Shown here: in pieces, positions 47,210 through 55,496 of the stretch | Position numbering within the stretch: the stretch's first letter is position 1 | Layout of the letters: each line of letters opens with the position of its first letter | Origin: Porticoccaceae bacterium LTM1 | GTDB taxonomy: Bacteria; Pseudomonadota; Gammaproteobacteria; Pseudomonadales; Porticoccaceae | Length of the DNA: 64,000 nucleotides | Direction: 5' to 3' | Assembly (NCBI GenBank): GCA_030252795.1 | Contig: CP127080.1 | Location: 818,501-882,500 of the forward strand | The notes under the pieces: model-generated | Told to the model about the DNA's origin: nothing | Databases searched by the model: none | The model's input: only the letters and a program-made list of their open reading frames with translations | Position numbers and translations under genes: made by a program

Positions 47210-48787
47210 ATGACAATGCCAAGTTTTAGCTCGCTTCAGGCAAAACTGGATCAGCTCGCTGCAAAGGGCACTGTTCACCTGAAAACCCTGGCCCGCCGCG
47301 AGGCACTGGAAAAAGCCTGGCAGGTGTTGCAGCTGGCTGTGCCGGTTGCCCCGGTGCTGATTATTTTGACTGTGCTGATCGCCAAACTCAGTGGCTCGGA
47401 ATCCCCGCTGAGCTATCTGCAAATGGTTTTACTGTTTGTACTGGTTCCAGTGGTGGCGTGGGGTGTGGCGTTTGCTGTCACTCTACTGGGGCACAAAATT
47501 GATCGCCGTGTAGCACTGGCGTTTTATGACCAGAGGCTGGGGGTAAAAGACCGTCTGCAAACTGCCGATGAGTTTATAAACAAAGAGCAATTGAGCGACT
47601 TCGAGCAGGCGGCTGTTTCCGATGCGGTGCCGTTTATTGATGAAGCGCTGTCCAGCAAATTGCCTGCGGTTAATCTGGCAGGCCCGAAACTGAGTCACCA
47701 CAACTGGAAATACGCTGCACTTGGTGTAGGTGTATTGGCGGTTGCCATGCTGCTGAATCAAGCCCACTTCAGTCTGTCTGGCACTGATGACGCGTCACTG
47801 ACAGAGCCAGTGATTGCCGCTATTGATACCCGTTCAAATCATCAGTCTGATGATCCCATGGCCGTGGAAGAGAACGCACCACGCCAACCGGAAACCCAAG
47901 CGCCTCCGCAAGCCAAGCGTCAGCACAAAGCTGGCAAGCCTTCAGAGGGTTCACAACCGGTAGAGCCGCAAAAAGCTTCTCCGGGAACACCGAAGGCGGC
48001 TTCTGCGGCTTCTGATCAGGAAAGCAGTTCCAAACAGAGTCAGAGCGGCAGTGCCGGTTCCGGCGCCTCCTCACAAAGTTCGGGTTCTAAAGACGAGAAG
48101 AAAAAAGACGAGAAACCAGCTGGCACTCAAAAGAAAAAGTCTGAAGCCAAGCCCAAAGAGGCCGAAGAGCAGGAGCAAAACTCGGCGGCTGGCGTAGCCA
48201 GTGGCAAGGGCAATACTTCCGGCCAGAATCCGGCGGACTCTGATAAAGAAGCCGCAGATAACAAAGCCCAGCAGGAAGACGAAGGGACCAATGACGAGGA
48301 TCCAGAATCGGAAGAGGACGAAGAGCAAAAAGCCAATTCTGCTGCCAGCCCCAAGAAGAACCAGCGCAAGGCACCAGTGGACCGCAAGTTATCCCCGAGT
48401 GGCGCAATGGGTGATAAGGAAAATGAAGATGCTAACGGTCGCGGCGGCCCCGGTGGGTTGAAGAAAACCCGTGGTGTGGCTGCCATGCTGCTTGGTGTTC
48501 CGATGCCGGATCGCCTGCAGGGCACCCCAAACCCGGGCCGTACCAAGTCCATTCAGGAGCAATCCCAGCCGGAAGAGCAGGTGGTGGCACCGGTAGCGGC
48601 ATCGTTCCGCGGTACCAGCAATGGCCCGATCGGTCAGCTGGCTCACAAAGACTTAATGCCACAGCTCAAACAAGTGGTGCGTGACTACTTCACGGCACTG
48701 CGCACCAAAGAGGCGTCACAGAGCGCTACAAGCACAACAACCTCACAAACTACAAACAATACACAACCTACCCAAGATTCGGAGTAA
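47210..48787 (+). CDS. Membrane protein with long disordered charged region (DUF4175-like N-terminus)
   Basis: A 525-residue protein. Three hydrophobic segments (about 39-60, 69-93 and 166-184) enclose a conserved block, DRRVALAFYDQRLGVKDRLQ, resembling DUF4175-type proteins often encoded in MoxR operons. Residues about 200-420 are low-complexity and rich in Ser, Lys, Glu, Gln and Pro, so probably disordered. A conserved-looking end follows: MLLGVPMPDRLQGTPNPGR and LKQVVRDYFTALR. It could anchor or extend the complex into the periplasm; no enzymatic motif is visible. It starts one base after the previous stop, nine bases before moxR. Confidence 0.72.
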   Translation: MTMPSFSSLQAKLDQLAAKGTVHLKTLARREALEKAWQVLQLAVPVAPVLIILTVLIAKLSGSESPLSYLQMVLLFVLVPVVAWGVAFAVTLLGHKIDRRVALAFYDQRLGVKDRLQTADEFINKEQLSDFEQAAVSDAVPFIDEALSSKLPAVNLAGPKLSHHNWKYAALGVGVLAVAMLLNQAHFSLSGTDDASLTEPVIAAIDTRSNHQSDDPMAVEENAPRQPETQAPPQAKRQHKAGKPSEGSQPVEPQKASPGTPKAASAASDQESSSKQSQSGSAGSGASSQSSGSKDEKKKDEKPAGTQKKKSEAKPKEAEEQEQNSAAGVASGKGNTSGQNPADSDKEAADNKAQQEDEGTNDEDPESEEDEEQKANSAASPKKNQRKAPVDRKLSPSGAMGDKENEDANGRGGPGGLKKTRGVAAMLLGVPMPDRLQGTPNPGRTKSIQEQSQPEEQVVAPVAASFRGTSNGPIGQLAHKDLMPQLKQVVRDYFTALRTKEASQSATSTTTSQTTNNTQPTQDSE

Positions 48788-48795
48788 CCCGCGAG

Positions 48796-49854
48796 ATGAC
48801 TACAGAACTCTCAAGCTCAAAACAAGCAAACTCAAACCAAGCAAACCCAGAAAACGTAGCAGAAGTTCAGGAGCAGGTAGCCAGGTTCCGCGAGACCTTC
48901 AACAAGATTAAAGACGAAGTAAACCACATGATGGTGGGGCAGGACGAAGTGGTGGAAGGTGTTCTCACCGCACTGCTGGCCGGTGGTCACGTGTTGCTGG
49001 AAGGTGTGCCGGGGCTGGGTAAAACCATGTTGGTGAGCTCGTTGAGTAAAGCGGTTGGTGTGGACTTCTCCCGTATCCAGTTCACTCCGGATTTGATGCC
49101 AGCGGATATTCAGGGCACCACCATCCTGACCGAGACCGAAGGTGGCGGCCACGAACTGCAATTCCAGGAAGGCCCGATTGTTTCCAATCTGGTACTGGCG
49201 GATGAGATCAACCGTGCCACGCCTAAAACCCAGTCTGCCCTGTTGGAAGTGATGCAGGAGAAGCAGGTAACTGTCGGTCGTCGCACCATCAAGATGGAAG
49301 AGCCGTACTGTGTAATGGCCACCCAGAACCCGGTGGAACAGGAAGGTACCTACCCGCTGCCGGAAGCCCAGTTGGACCGCTTCCTGTTCAAGCTGGTGGT
49401 GGGTTACCCGTCCGAGCACGACTACCACACCATTATCAAACGCACCACCAGTAACGAAAAAGTGGTGATCAATCCGGTTGCTGATGCCGCCACCCTGATC
49501 GAAATGAAAAATATTGTTCGCTCTGTGCCAGTGCCACAAGCGGCGGAAACCTATGCCATTCGCCTGGTGATGGGCACCCAGCCGGGTAGTGTTTACGCGC
49601 CGGATTCCATTAATGCTTATGCGGCTCTGGGTTCTTCTCCTCGTGGTATTCAGGGCCTGATGCTGGCGGCCAAGGTGCAGGCGCTGATCAACGGTCGTTT
49701 CGCGGTAAGTGCCGACGATATCAAGGCGATTGCCGTTCCGGTACTGCGTCACCGTCTGGTGCTGAGTTTCCACGCCCAAGCCAACAACATTACTGCTGAC
49801 TCGCTGATTCAGGATGTTCTGGAGAAGGTTCAGCCGCCGCACACTGTGAGCTGA
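48796..49854 (+). CDS. MoxR-family AAA+ ATPase
   Basis: A cytoplasmic AAA+ chaperone-like ATPase of 352 residues. Walker A is GVPGLGKT (about 70-77), Walker B is VLADEINRATPKTQSALLE, and sensor 1 is VMATQNPVEQEGTYPLPEAQ, with the arginine finger region LDRFLFKL. MoxR proteins act with vWA-domain partners in metal insertion, complex assembly or stress tolerance. The linked DUF58 and two vWA-like proteins fit this pairing. The start lies eight bases after the previous stop. Confidence 0.95.
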   Translation: MTTELSSSKQANSNQANPENVAEVQEQVARFRETFNKIKDEVNHMMVGQDEVVEGVLTALLAGGHVLLEGVPGLGKTMLVSSLSKAVGVDFSRIQFTPDLMPADIQGTTILTETEGGGHELQFQEGPIVSNLVLADEINRATPKTQSALLEVMQEKQVTVGRRTIKMEEPYCVMATQNPVEQEGTYPLPEAQLDRFLFKLVVGYPSEHDYHTIIKRTTSNEKVVINPVADAATLIEMKNIVRSVPVPQAAETYAIRLVMGTQPGSVYAPDSINAYAALGSSPRGIQGLMLAAKVQALINGRFAVSADDIKAIAVPVLRHRLVLSFHAQANNITADSLIQDVLEKVQPPHTVS

Positions 49855-49898
49855 TTTTGGCGACCGTCCACGCCTCTGCTGGAGGCGTCGGACATTTT

Positions 49899-49973
49899 GT
49901 CATCCTGAGCACAGCGAAGGATCTCAGGTTCGGGCAAAGCGAGATCCTTCGCAGCGTTGCTGCTCAGGATGAC
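49899..49973. repeat. gtcatcctgagc-type palindromic repeat
   Basis: gtcatcctgagcacagcgaa at the left pairs with an inverted partner ending tgctcaggatgac at 49973, with inner arms aaggatct and agatcctt. The same family occurs at 36974-37200 and 55391-55468. It lies between moxR and the DUF58 gene. Confidence 0.85.
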
Positions 49974-50001
49974 AAAGAAGAACAAATTACAGCGATGGGC
50001 A

Positions 50002-50028
50002 TGGATTCCCGCTTTCGCGGGAATGACG
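50002..50028. repeat. gtcattcccgcg-type hairpin
   Basis: attcccgctttcgcgggaat forms a compact hairpin, ending tgacg. It is a single unit of the family seen doubled at 45128-45203. Together with the preceding repeat it makes most of the 241-bp moxR-DUF58 gap; the open frame through both is repeat-derived and not a gene. Confidence 0.85.
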
Positions 50029-50095
50029 AAAAACCCGGAATGACGCTAATTCCAAAGCAGAACCAATGCTGGAGCGGTAAAGGTAATTAAAAAAC

Positions 50096-51007
50096 ATGGC
50101 TTCTCAATTAACAATCAACGAGCTGTTTGATCCCGAGTTCTTGTCAGCTCTGCAAAATTTCACCCTGCGTCTGTCGCGCATCCAAAAGGGCGGTCGACTG
50201 GCGGAGCAGAAGAGTACTGCCCGCGGCCAAGGCCTCGAGTTTGCCGACTACAAAGGCTACGTGCCGGGCGATGACCTGCGCGCTATCGACTGGAACATCT
50301 ACAACCGGCTCGGAAAAATCTTTGTACGCGTGTTCGAGGAGCAACAGGATCTGCCGGTTTACTTTTTGGTGGATGTATCGAGCAGCATGTTTTTGGAGTC
50401 CACGCCGCGCATTCACGCCGCACTGCGCACCACCTTGGCGCTGTCTGCCATCGCCTTGAGCCAGCACGACAGTATCGGCCTGTTCCCGTTTGCCGAAGAG
50501 ATGCAGATCAAGGTCAAGTCCAGCTCCGGCAAGCGCAACATCATGCGCACTGCCCAGCACCTGGTTGAACTGGAAGAGCAGCAGGGCGGTACCAGTCTGG
50601 CTACCAGCATCGCCCACTTGGCGAATGTCCGTTTGCGTCAGGGACTGGTGGTAATCATTTCCGACTTTTTTGATGAAGAGGGGTTGGACAAGGTGATCGC
50701 GGCGATGAAACAGCTGCGCCACCGGATTTTGCTGGTGCAAATGACCCAGCCTTGGGATGCCGAGCCGGAACAGAATCCGGAGCTGTACGGCGATGTGCGC
50801 CTGCAGGATTGCGAGTCCGATGCCATGGCGGAAGTGACCATCACTCCGGCGATCATTCACCGCTACAAAGAGATCTACCAGCAGTTCAATCAGCAGCTGG
50901 AAGATTTTGCCAAAAGTTACAGTGCAGGATTTACCCGGATCGACGCCAGCGGCGACGTTCTGAAGCAGCTGACCAAGCTGTTTGAATCCGGAGGATTGCA
51001 GTTATGA
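50096..51007 (+). CDS. DUF58 domain protein
   Basis: A 303-residue cytoplasmic protein. DUF58 is seen in ARGQGLEFADYKGYVPGDDL and RAIDWNIYNRLGKIFVRVF. The domain is vWA-like, with VDVSSSMF (about 92-99) giving the DxSxS metal-site pattern. DUF58 proteins are the regular partner of MoxR ATPases, probably linking the ATPase to the membrane-bound vWA proteins. It overlaps the next gene by four bases (ATGA). Confidence 0.93.
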   Translation: MASQLTINELFDPEFLSALQNFTLRLSRIQKGGRLAEQKSTARGQGLEFADYKGYVPGDDLRAIDWNIYNRLGKIFVRVFEEQQDLPVYFLVDVSSSMFLESTPRIHAALRTTLALSAIALSQHDSIGLFPFAEEMQIKVKSSSGKRNIMRTAQHLVELEEQQGGTSLATSIAHLANVRLRQGLVVIISDFFDEEGLDKVIAAMKQLRHRILLVQMTQPWDAEPEQNPELYGDVRLQDCESDAMAEVTITPAIIHRYKEIYQQFNQQLEDFAKSYSAGFTRIDASGDVLKQLTKLFESGGLQL

Positions 51008-52719
51008 GTTTCTTTAATCTGTCTGCCACCGGAGTGGTGGCTGGCATAGCCGGATTGGCTGCGCTGCTTTACGTAATGCAGCAATTGCGGGTGCGCTACC
51101 GCACCATTAAGGTGCCGACGGCGCAATTTTGGCAGCAGGCTGCCCAGGAAGCGCCGGTACGGGTATTCCGTCAAAAGTTCCGCCACTGGTTGGCCTACCT
51201 GTTGACCCTGGCAATCTGTGCACTGTTGTGGCTCGGCTTCGCCGGCCCGCAAACCGACAGCGCTGAAGCCGATAAATACTACGTGTTGTATCTGGATGGT
51301 TCTGCCGCGATGGCGCAGGGTGATGAGTTCAGCAAAGCCGTAGATAAGGTCACCGAGGATTTGTCTCGCCTGCCTACCGGTTCCCGTGAAGTGATCTGGG
51401 GCGGTGCGTTTCACGACAAGCTGCTGGGAGCTCATGAAGAGGCAGTGCTGTTTGAGCAGCGTGCCGCCAACCTGAAGCCGGAAGCGGTTCCGGCATCACT
51501 GGAGGAGCAACTGCGCCTGCTGGAGCGTCGTTTTGATGGCAACCAGTCAGTGGAAGTTCGTGTTTACGGTCATGCCGGTGTCAGCGAAACCGGACTGGCT
51601 GATCTCAACAGCAATATCAAAGTGGTGCGCGCCCTGAAGGCCGCCGATCTCGGCGATAACCGCGGTATCACTGCGCTGGGCTTTGCCGCCAGTGCCTCTG
51701 GCGATCCCAAAACCCTGGATGTTCTGGTCAGCGCTGAAGCCGCCGACGGCAGTGAAGTGGCGCTGGAGCAGCTGACGTTTTCACTGGACAGTGCGCCGTT
51801 TGCTTCCAACAGTGTGGACAAACTGGCTGCCGGTAAATTTGTGGTGCGTGATGTACCGGCCGAGAAGGGCATCTTTGAGGCTCAATTGACCGGTACAGAC
51901 AGCTTGTCACTGGACAATGTGGCCCGCATTCGCCTGCCGGAATCGCCATTTGTAAAAGTTGCCTTGTCTGCAACGGTACCGGCATCCATTGCTGCCGTGG
52001 TTGAGGCGGATAAGGCCCTGTTGGTCAGCGATCTGGCCGACGCCGATGTCGCCATTCGAGCGGCGGGTGAGGCCTTTGGCAATACCTTGCCTTCCTTTGA
52101 AATCACCGATGGCAATACGGCCGCGTTTGAAATCCGTTACACCGGTGATGTGTCCGCCGAGTCGGTGTTACAGCGCAATGTCGATTCCCTGGGGCTGACC
52201 CAGATTGATGCAGTGGGCCTGGCGACCGAGATGGCCCGCGAGATCAGTGTGGATGTAACGCCAGCTGATGACGTGAAATCCATCGGTGCCTGGGGAGCGA
52301 TGTTTGATAACCGCTACAACTTCACCCAGAGCAAGGCGTTCCCGGTGTTTGTTGCCCAGTCGGTGCGCTGGTTGGCGGATCAATCGGCCTGGTACCCCTA
52401 CGTGCAGGCGGGCGCTCCGTTGTTTGATCAATCCGGTCAATTTGGCCTGGCCCCCAGTGCCAGTGCCTCAGAAGTGAACCTGAATGCGCTGCCAGTAATG
52501 GGTGGTGCCGGTGAGTTGGAAGTTGGTGAATCGAAATTACTGATCTCCCTGACCAACACTGATGTAACCCGCGGTTCTGTGGGTGTGGAACTGAAAACAG
52601 CCTCTGGTGGGCTGGTGGCGCTGGATAACTTGAATGATGTAGTGCTTTTGCTGGCGATGCTGATACTGCTGTTACTTGCTGGCGAATGGTATTTCTACCA
52701 GCGCGGAATGATGCCCTGA
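51004..52719 (+). CDS. BatA-like membrane protein with vWA-like domain
   Basis: A 571-residue membrane protein. The N-terminus has two hydrophobic segments (about 6-25 and 58-78) and matches the BatA N-terminal domain (VPTAQFWQQAAQEAPVRVF). The region after this is vWA-like, but the metal motif is degenerate: YLDGSAAMAQG instead of DxSxS. A beta-rich region (about 220-520) is followed by a C-terminal transmembrane segment (about 547-565), placing most of the protein in the periplasm. The family is known from Bat (Bacteroides aerotolerance) operons; its exact function is unknown. It is translationally coupled to the DUF58 gene. Confidence 0.83.
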   Translation: MSFFNLSATGVVAGIAGLAALLYVMQQLRVRYRTIKVPTAQFWQQAAQEAPVRVFRQKFRHWLAYLLTLAICALLWLGFAGPQTDSAEADKYYVLYLDGSAAMAQGDEFSKAVDKVTEDLSRLPTGSREVIWGGAFHDKLLGAHEEAVLFEQRAANLKPEAVPASLEEQLRLLERRFDGNQSVEVRVYGHAGVSETGLADLNSNIKVVRALKAADLGDNRGITALGFAASASGDPKTLDVLVSAEAADGSEVALEQLTFSLDSAPFASNSVDKLAAGKFVVRDVPAEKGIFEAQLTGTDSLSLDNVARIRLPESPFVKVALSATVPASIAAVVEADKALLVSDLADADVAIRAAGEAFGNTLPSFEITDGNTAAFEIRYTGDVSAESVLQRNVDSLGLTQIDAVGLATEMAREISVDVTPADDVKSIGAWGAMFDNRYNFTQSKAFPVFVAQSVRWLADQSAWYPYVQAGAPLFDQSGQFGLAPSASASEVNLNALPVMGGAGELEVGESKLLISLTNTDVTRGSVGVELKTASGGLVALDNLNDVVLLLAMLILLLLAGEWYFYQRGMMP

Positions 52720-52720
52720 C

Positions 52721-52840
52721 GTCATTCCCGCGAAGGCTGGAGAGGTGCTACACGGATGTAGCGTTTACCGAACCAAGGGATGTAATCCATCGGGTTATAC
52801 AGCCCAAACCAAAATGGATCCCCGCCTTCGCGGGGATGAC
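52721..52840. repeat. Paired gtcattcccgcg-type repeats
   Basis: gtcattcccgcgaaggctgg at the left and ggatccccgccttcgcgggg at the right, ending gatgac, form an inverted pair around a non-palindromic centre. It fills the gap between the BatA-like and vWA genes and resembles 45128-45203, but with a longer middle. Confidence 0.8.
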
Positions 52841-52873
52841 GATACGAATTAGATTCTGAAGTAGGAACATTTG

Positions 52874-55378
52874 ATGGAACTTACTTTTTTACACCCATTT
52901 TACGGCCTGCTTGTGCTGGCACTTCCCCTGATCTGGATGTTTGGCCGTAAAGCCACCAGCCACCTGCACCGCGGTATTCGCGCGGCGGTATTTGCCGCGG
53001 TGATTGTGGCGCTGATGCAGCCGGTACTGATGAGTAGCTCCACCCAGGAGCACCACGTCATTATCGTTGACCAGTCGGCGAGCCTGTCGGCGCAGGAGCG
53101 CGAAAAAGCTGCCTCACTGGCGGCCGAATTGAGTGGCAATGTGGCCGACCAGGATGTGGTTACCCTGATCCAGCTGGGCGGCGAATCCAAACTGGCGATT
53201 GGTGATGATCAGATTCTGCTGTCTGGCGACGAAGCCAGCGAATCTTCCCTGTCCGATGCACTGGCTCAGGCGGTGCAGGCAATCCCACTGGGCATTAACA
53301 GCTCGGTCACTCTGCTGAGTGACGGCCTGTCTACGGATCGCCACTGGGGTAAGGCACTGTCTCAGTTAAAAGCGCGCGAGATTCCGGTGCATAGCTATCG
53401 ACTGTCCCTGGCGAGCGGTGATATTTACCCGGCCAACATGGTTGTTTCTCCTGCCGTGGTAGGTGAAAAAGTCGCCGCCACTGTGGATGTGATCGGCAGT
53501 GGTGACAACCTGGTGGTGGTACTGAGCAGCGGTGATACCGAACTGGCTCGCTCTACTCCCTTTAACAGCGATGGCCGCCACAGCGTGACGGTGGAATTTA
53601 CTCCGGAAACCGGCGGGTTTATGGCCATCAATGCCAAAGTGCTGGCCACCCAAGTGCAGGACAATGACCCCGATAATAACAGTGTACGTACTGTTGCTGC
53701 AGTGCAGCCACCGCTGAAAGTGTTGTACCTGGGGGATCGCATGACCAACGCCGGCTCACAGCTGCAGGCGTTGTTGGGCGAGGGCTTTACCGTGGATGAA
53801 AAATCCGCCAGTACCCTGACCACCGATTTTGACTTCAGTCAGTACGACCTGGTGATGCAGGACGACCTGCCGGCTTCCAAAATGGCTACCTCTGTTCAGG
53901 AAAATCTCGCCAACGCAGTCAAGAACCACGGTGTTGGTTTGGTGCACAGCGGTGGGGAAGCGGCGTTCGGTTCCGGTGGTTATATGGATACCTCGATCGC
54001 CAGCCTGCTGCCGGTAGAGCTGCAGCAGAAAGACGACAAGAACGACCCAAGTGTGGGTCTGGCAATCATCATTGATACCTCCGGCTCCATGGCGGGAACC
54101 CGTATCGAGTTGGCCAAGCAGATGGCGCGTATTGCAGTACGCCGCTTACAGCCTCACGACCGTATCGGTATCGTGGAGTTTTACGGTGCCAAGCATTGGG
54201 CCATTCCAATGCAGCCCGCCTCAAACAAAATCGAGATCGATCGCGCCATCGGCCGTATGAAGGCGATCGGCGGTACCGTGTTGTTCCCGGCATTGCAGGA
54301 AGCCTACTTTGGCCTGAAAAACATCAGTACCCGCTATAAGCACATCCTGATGATCACCGACGCCGGTGTGGAAGATGCCGGCTACGAAGCAATGCTGCGC
54401 CGCATGGCCAAGGACAGAATCAATGTCACCACTATTCTGGTAGGGCAGGGCGGTCACAACCAGATCATGGCGGATATGGCCAACTGGGGTAAAGGGCGCT
54501 TCTACTCGGTGGGCAATGAGTTCCAGCTGGTAGAGATGATTCTCAAGCAGCCATCCACCAAGAAAATGCCACCGTATAAACAGGGCGAATTTGCCTTGGA
54601 GAGCCTAGGCGGCGAAGGCTGGTGGGGCGATGTCGACAAGAGCGCCGTGCCGTCACTCAATGGCTATGTACAGGTGGGTAAACGTCCCGGCTCCGAGGTG
54701 TTGCTGGCCGAAAGAAACGCCAAACATCCGGTATTGGCCACATGGCAATACGGCTTGGGCAGGGTGACTGCATTGATGACTGAACCGGTAGGTGCCGGGA
54801 CAAAAGATTGGCAGGGCTGGCAGGAGTACGGTCAGTGGTTGGGCCGGGTGCTGGCCAAAACCGCCGCGGACAATAACGACTTTAACATCGATGTAGTGCG
54901 CCAGAATGACTCGCTGCTGATAAGTGCCCAGCGCCTGAATGCCGATACCAGTCTGGTTCCGCAGCTGACCGCCCAGGATTGGCAAGGCCAGCCGGTAGAT
55001 CTGGCGGTGAATTTTGAAGAGAAGGCACCGGGCCTGTTTGTGGCGCAAAGCTATTACCCGTCCGAGCAGGATCTGTTAATCACTGTGACGGCTGAAGGGG
55101 GCAAGAGCCAGCGTCTGGCCAACGCCGCCCATTCTGATATTGCTCAGGAAAACCAGGTGGATCCGGCCAGCGCCATGGATCTGGAGCAGCTTTCCAATTT
55201 GACCGGTGGTGAAAACCTGACGGGCGTTGATCTCAGAGATTGGGATCTGCAAGCCGGCACAGGCGAGACCGCCTTTATCGTCACCAAATTGTGGCCCTAT
55301 CTGTTGCTGTTGGCACTGCTGCTGTACCTGGCGGAACTGCTGTACCGCCGCTGGCCGTCCAGCCGTGTTGCTGGATAA
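52874..55378 (+). CDS. Membrane protein with two vWA-type domains and an amidotransferase-like domain
   Basis: An 834-residue inner-membrane protein. Two N-terminal hydrophobic segments (about 6-24 and 36-53) are followed by a vWA-like region with VIIVDQSASLSA (a DxSxS pattern), a beta domain, and a glutamine-amidotransferase-like fold (VLYLGDRMTNAGSQLQ, then GVGLVHSGGEAAFGSGGY) without an obvious catalytic Cys. A full vWA domain follows, with IIDTSGSMAG as MIDAS, and then a C-terminal region and a last transmembrane helix (LWPYLLLLALLLYLAELL). The arrangement matches DUF1355-like proteins of MoxR operons. The ATG at 52874, seven bases after agga, is preferred over a TTG one codon earlier. 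Confidence 0.88.
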   Translation: MELTFLHPFYGLLVLALPLIWMFGRKATSHLHRGIRAAVFAAVIVALMQPVLMSSSTQEHHVIIVDQSASLSAQEREKAASLAAELSGNVADQDVVTLIQLGGESKLAIGDDQILLSGDEASESSLSDALAQAVQAIPLGINSSVTLLSDGLSTDRHWGKALSQLKAREIPVHSYRLSLASGDIYPANMVVSPAVVGEKVAATVDVIGSGDNLVVVLSSGDTELARSTPFNSDGRHSVTVEFTPETGGFMAINAKVLATQVQDNDPDNNSVRTVAAVQPPLKVLYLGDRMTNAGSQLQALLGEGFTVDEKSASTLTTDFDFSQYDLVMQDDLPASKMATSVQENLANAVKNHGVGLVHSGGEAAFGSGGYMDTSIASLLPVELQQKDDKNDPSVGLAIIIDTSGSMAGTRIELAKQMARIAVRRLQPHDRIGIVEFYGAKHWAIPMQPASNKIEIDRAIGRMKAIGGTVLFPALQEAYFGLKNISTRYKHILMITDAGVEDAGYEAMLRRMAKDRINVTTILVGQGGHNQIMADMANWGKGRFYSVGNEFQLVEMILKQPSTKKMPPYKQGEFALESLGGEGWWGDVDKSAVPSLNGYVQVGKRPGSEVLLAERNAKHPVLATWQYGLGRVTALMTEPVGAGTKDWQGWQEYGQWLGRVLAKTAADNNDFNIDVVRQNDSLLISAQRLNADTSLVPQLTAQDWQGQPVDLAVNFEEKAPGLFVAQSYYPSEQDLLITVTAEGGKSQRLANAAHSDIAQENQVDPASAMDLEQLSNLTGGENLTGVDLRDWDLQAGTGETAFIVTKLWPYLLLLALLLYLAELLYRRWPSSRVAG

Positions 55379-55390
55379 GACGACATTATT

Positions 55391-55468
55391 GTCATCTTGA
55401 GCGCAGCGAAAGATCTCATGGTTGTTCACAAGTTCGAGATCCTTCATCGCTTCGCTCTTCAGGATGAC
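55391..55468. repeat. gtcatcctgagc-type palindromic repeat
   Basis: gtcatcttgagcgcagcg pairs with an inverted partner ending cttcaggatgac, with inner arms agatct and agatcct. It fills most of the 118-bp gap between the vWA gene and the giant repeat-protein gene. Confidence 0.82.
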
Positions 55469-55496
55469 AAAGAAACTGGATTGAGAGTTTTAAATT

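Noticed and set aside
49857-50090. 77-codon open frame after moxR
   Set aside because: Its translation is that of the two palindromic repeats (the familiar LSTAKDL and SRFRGND strings), not a protein.
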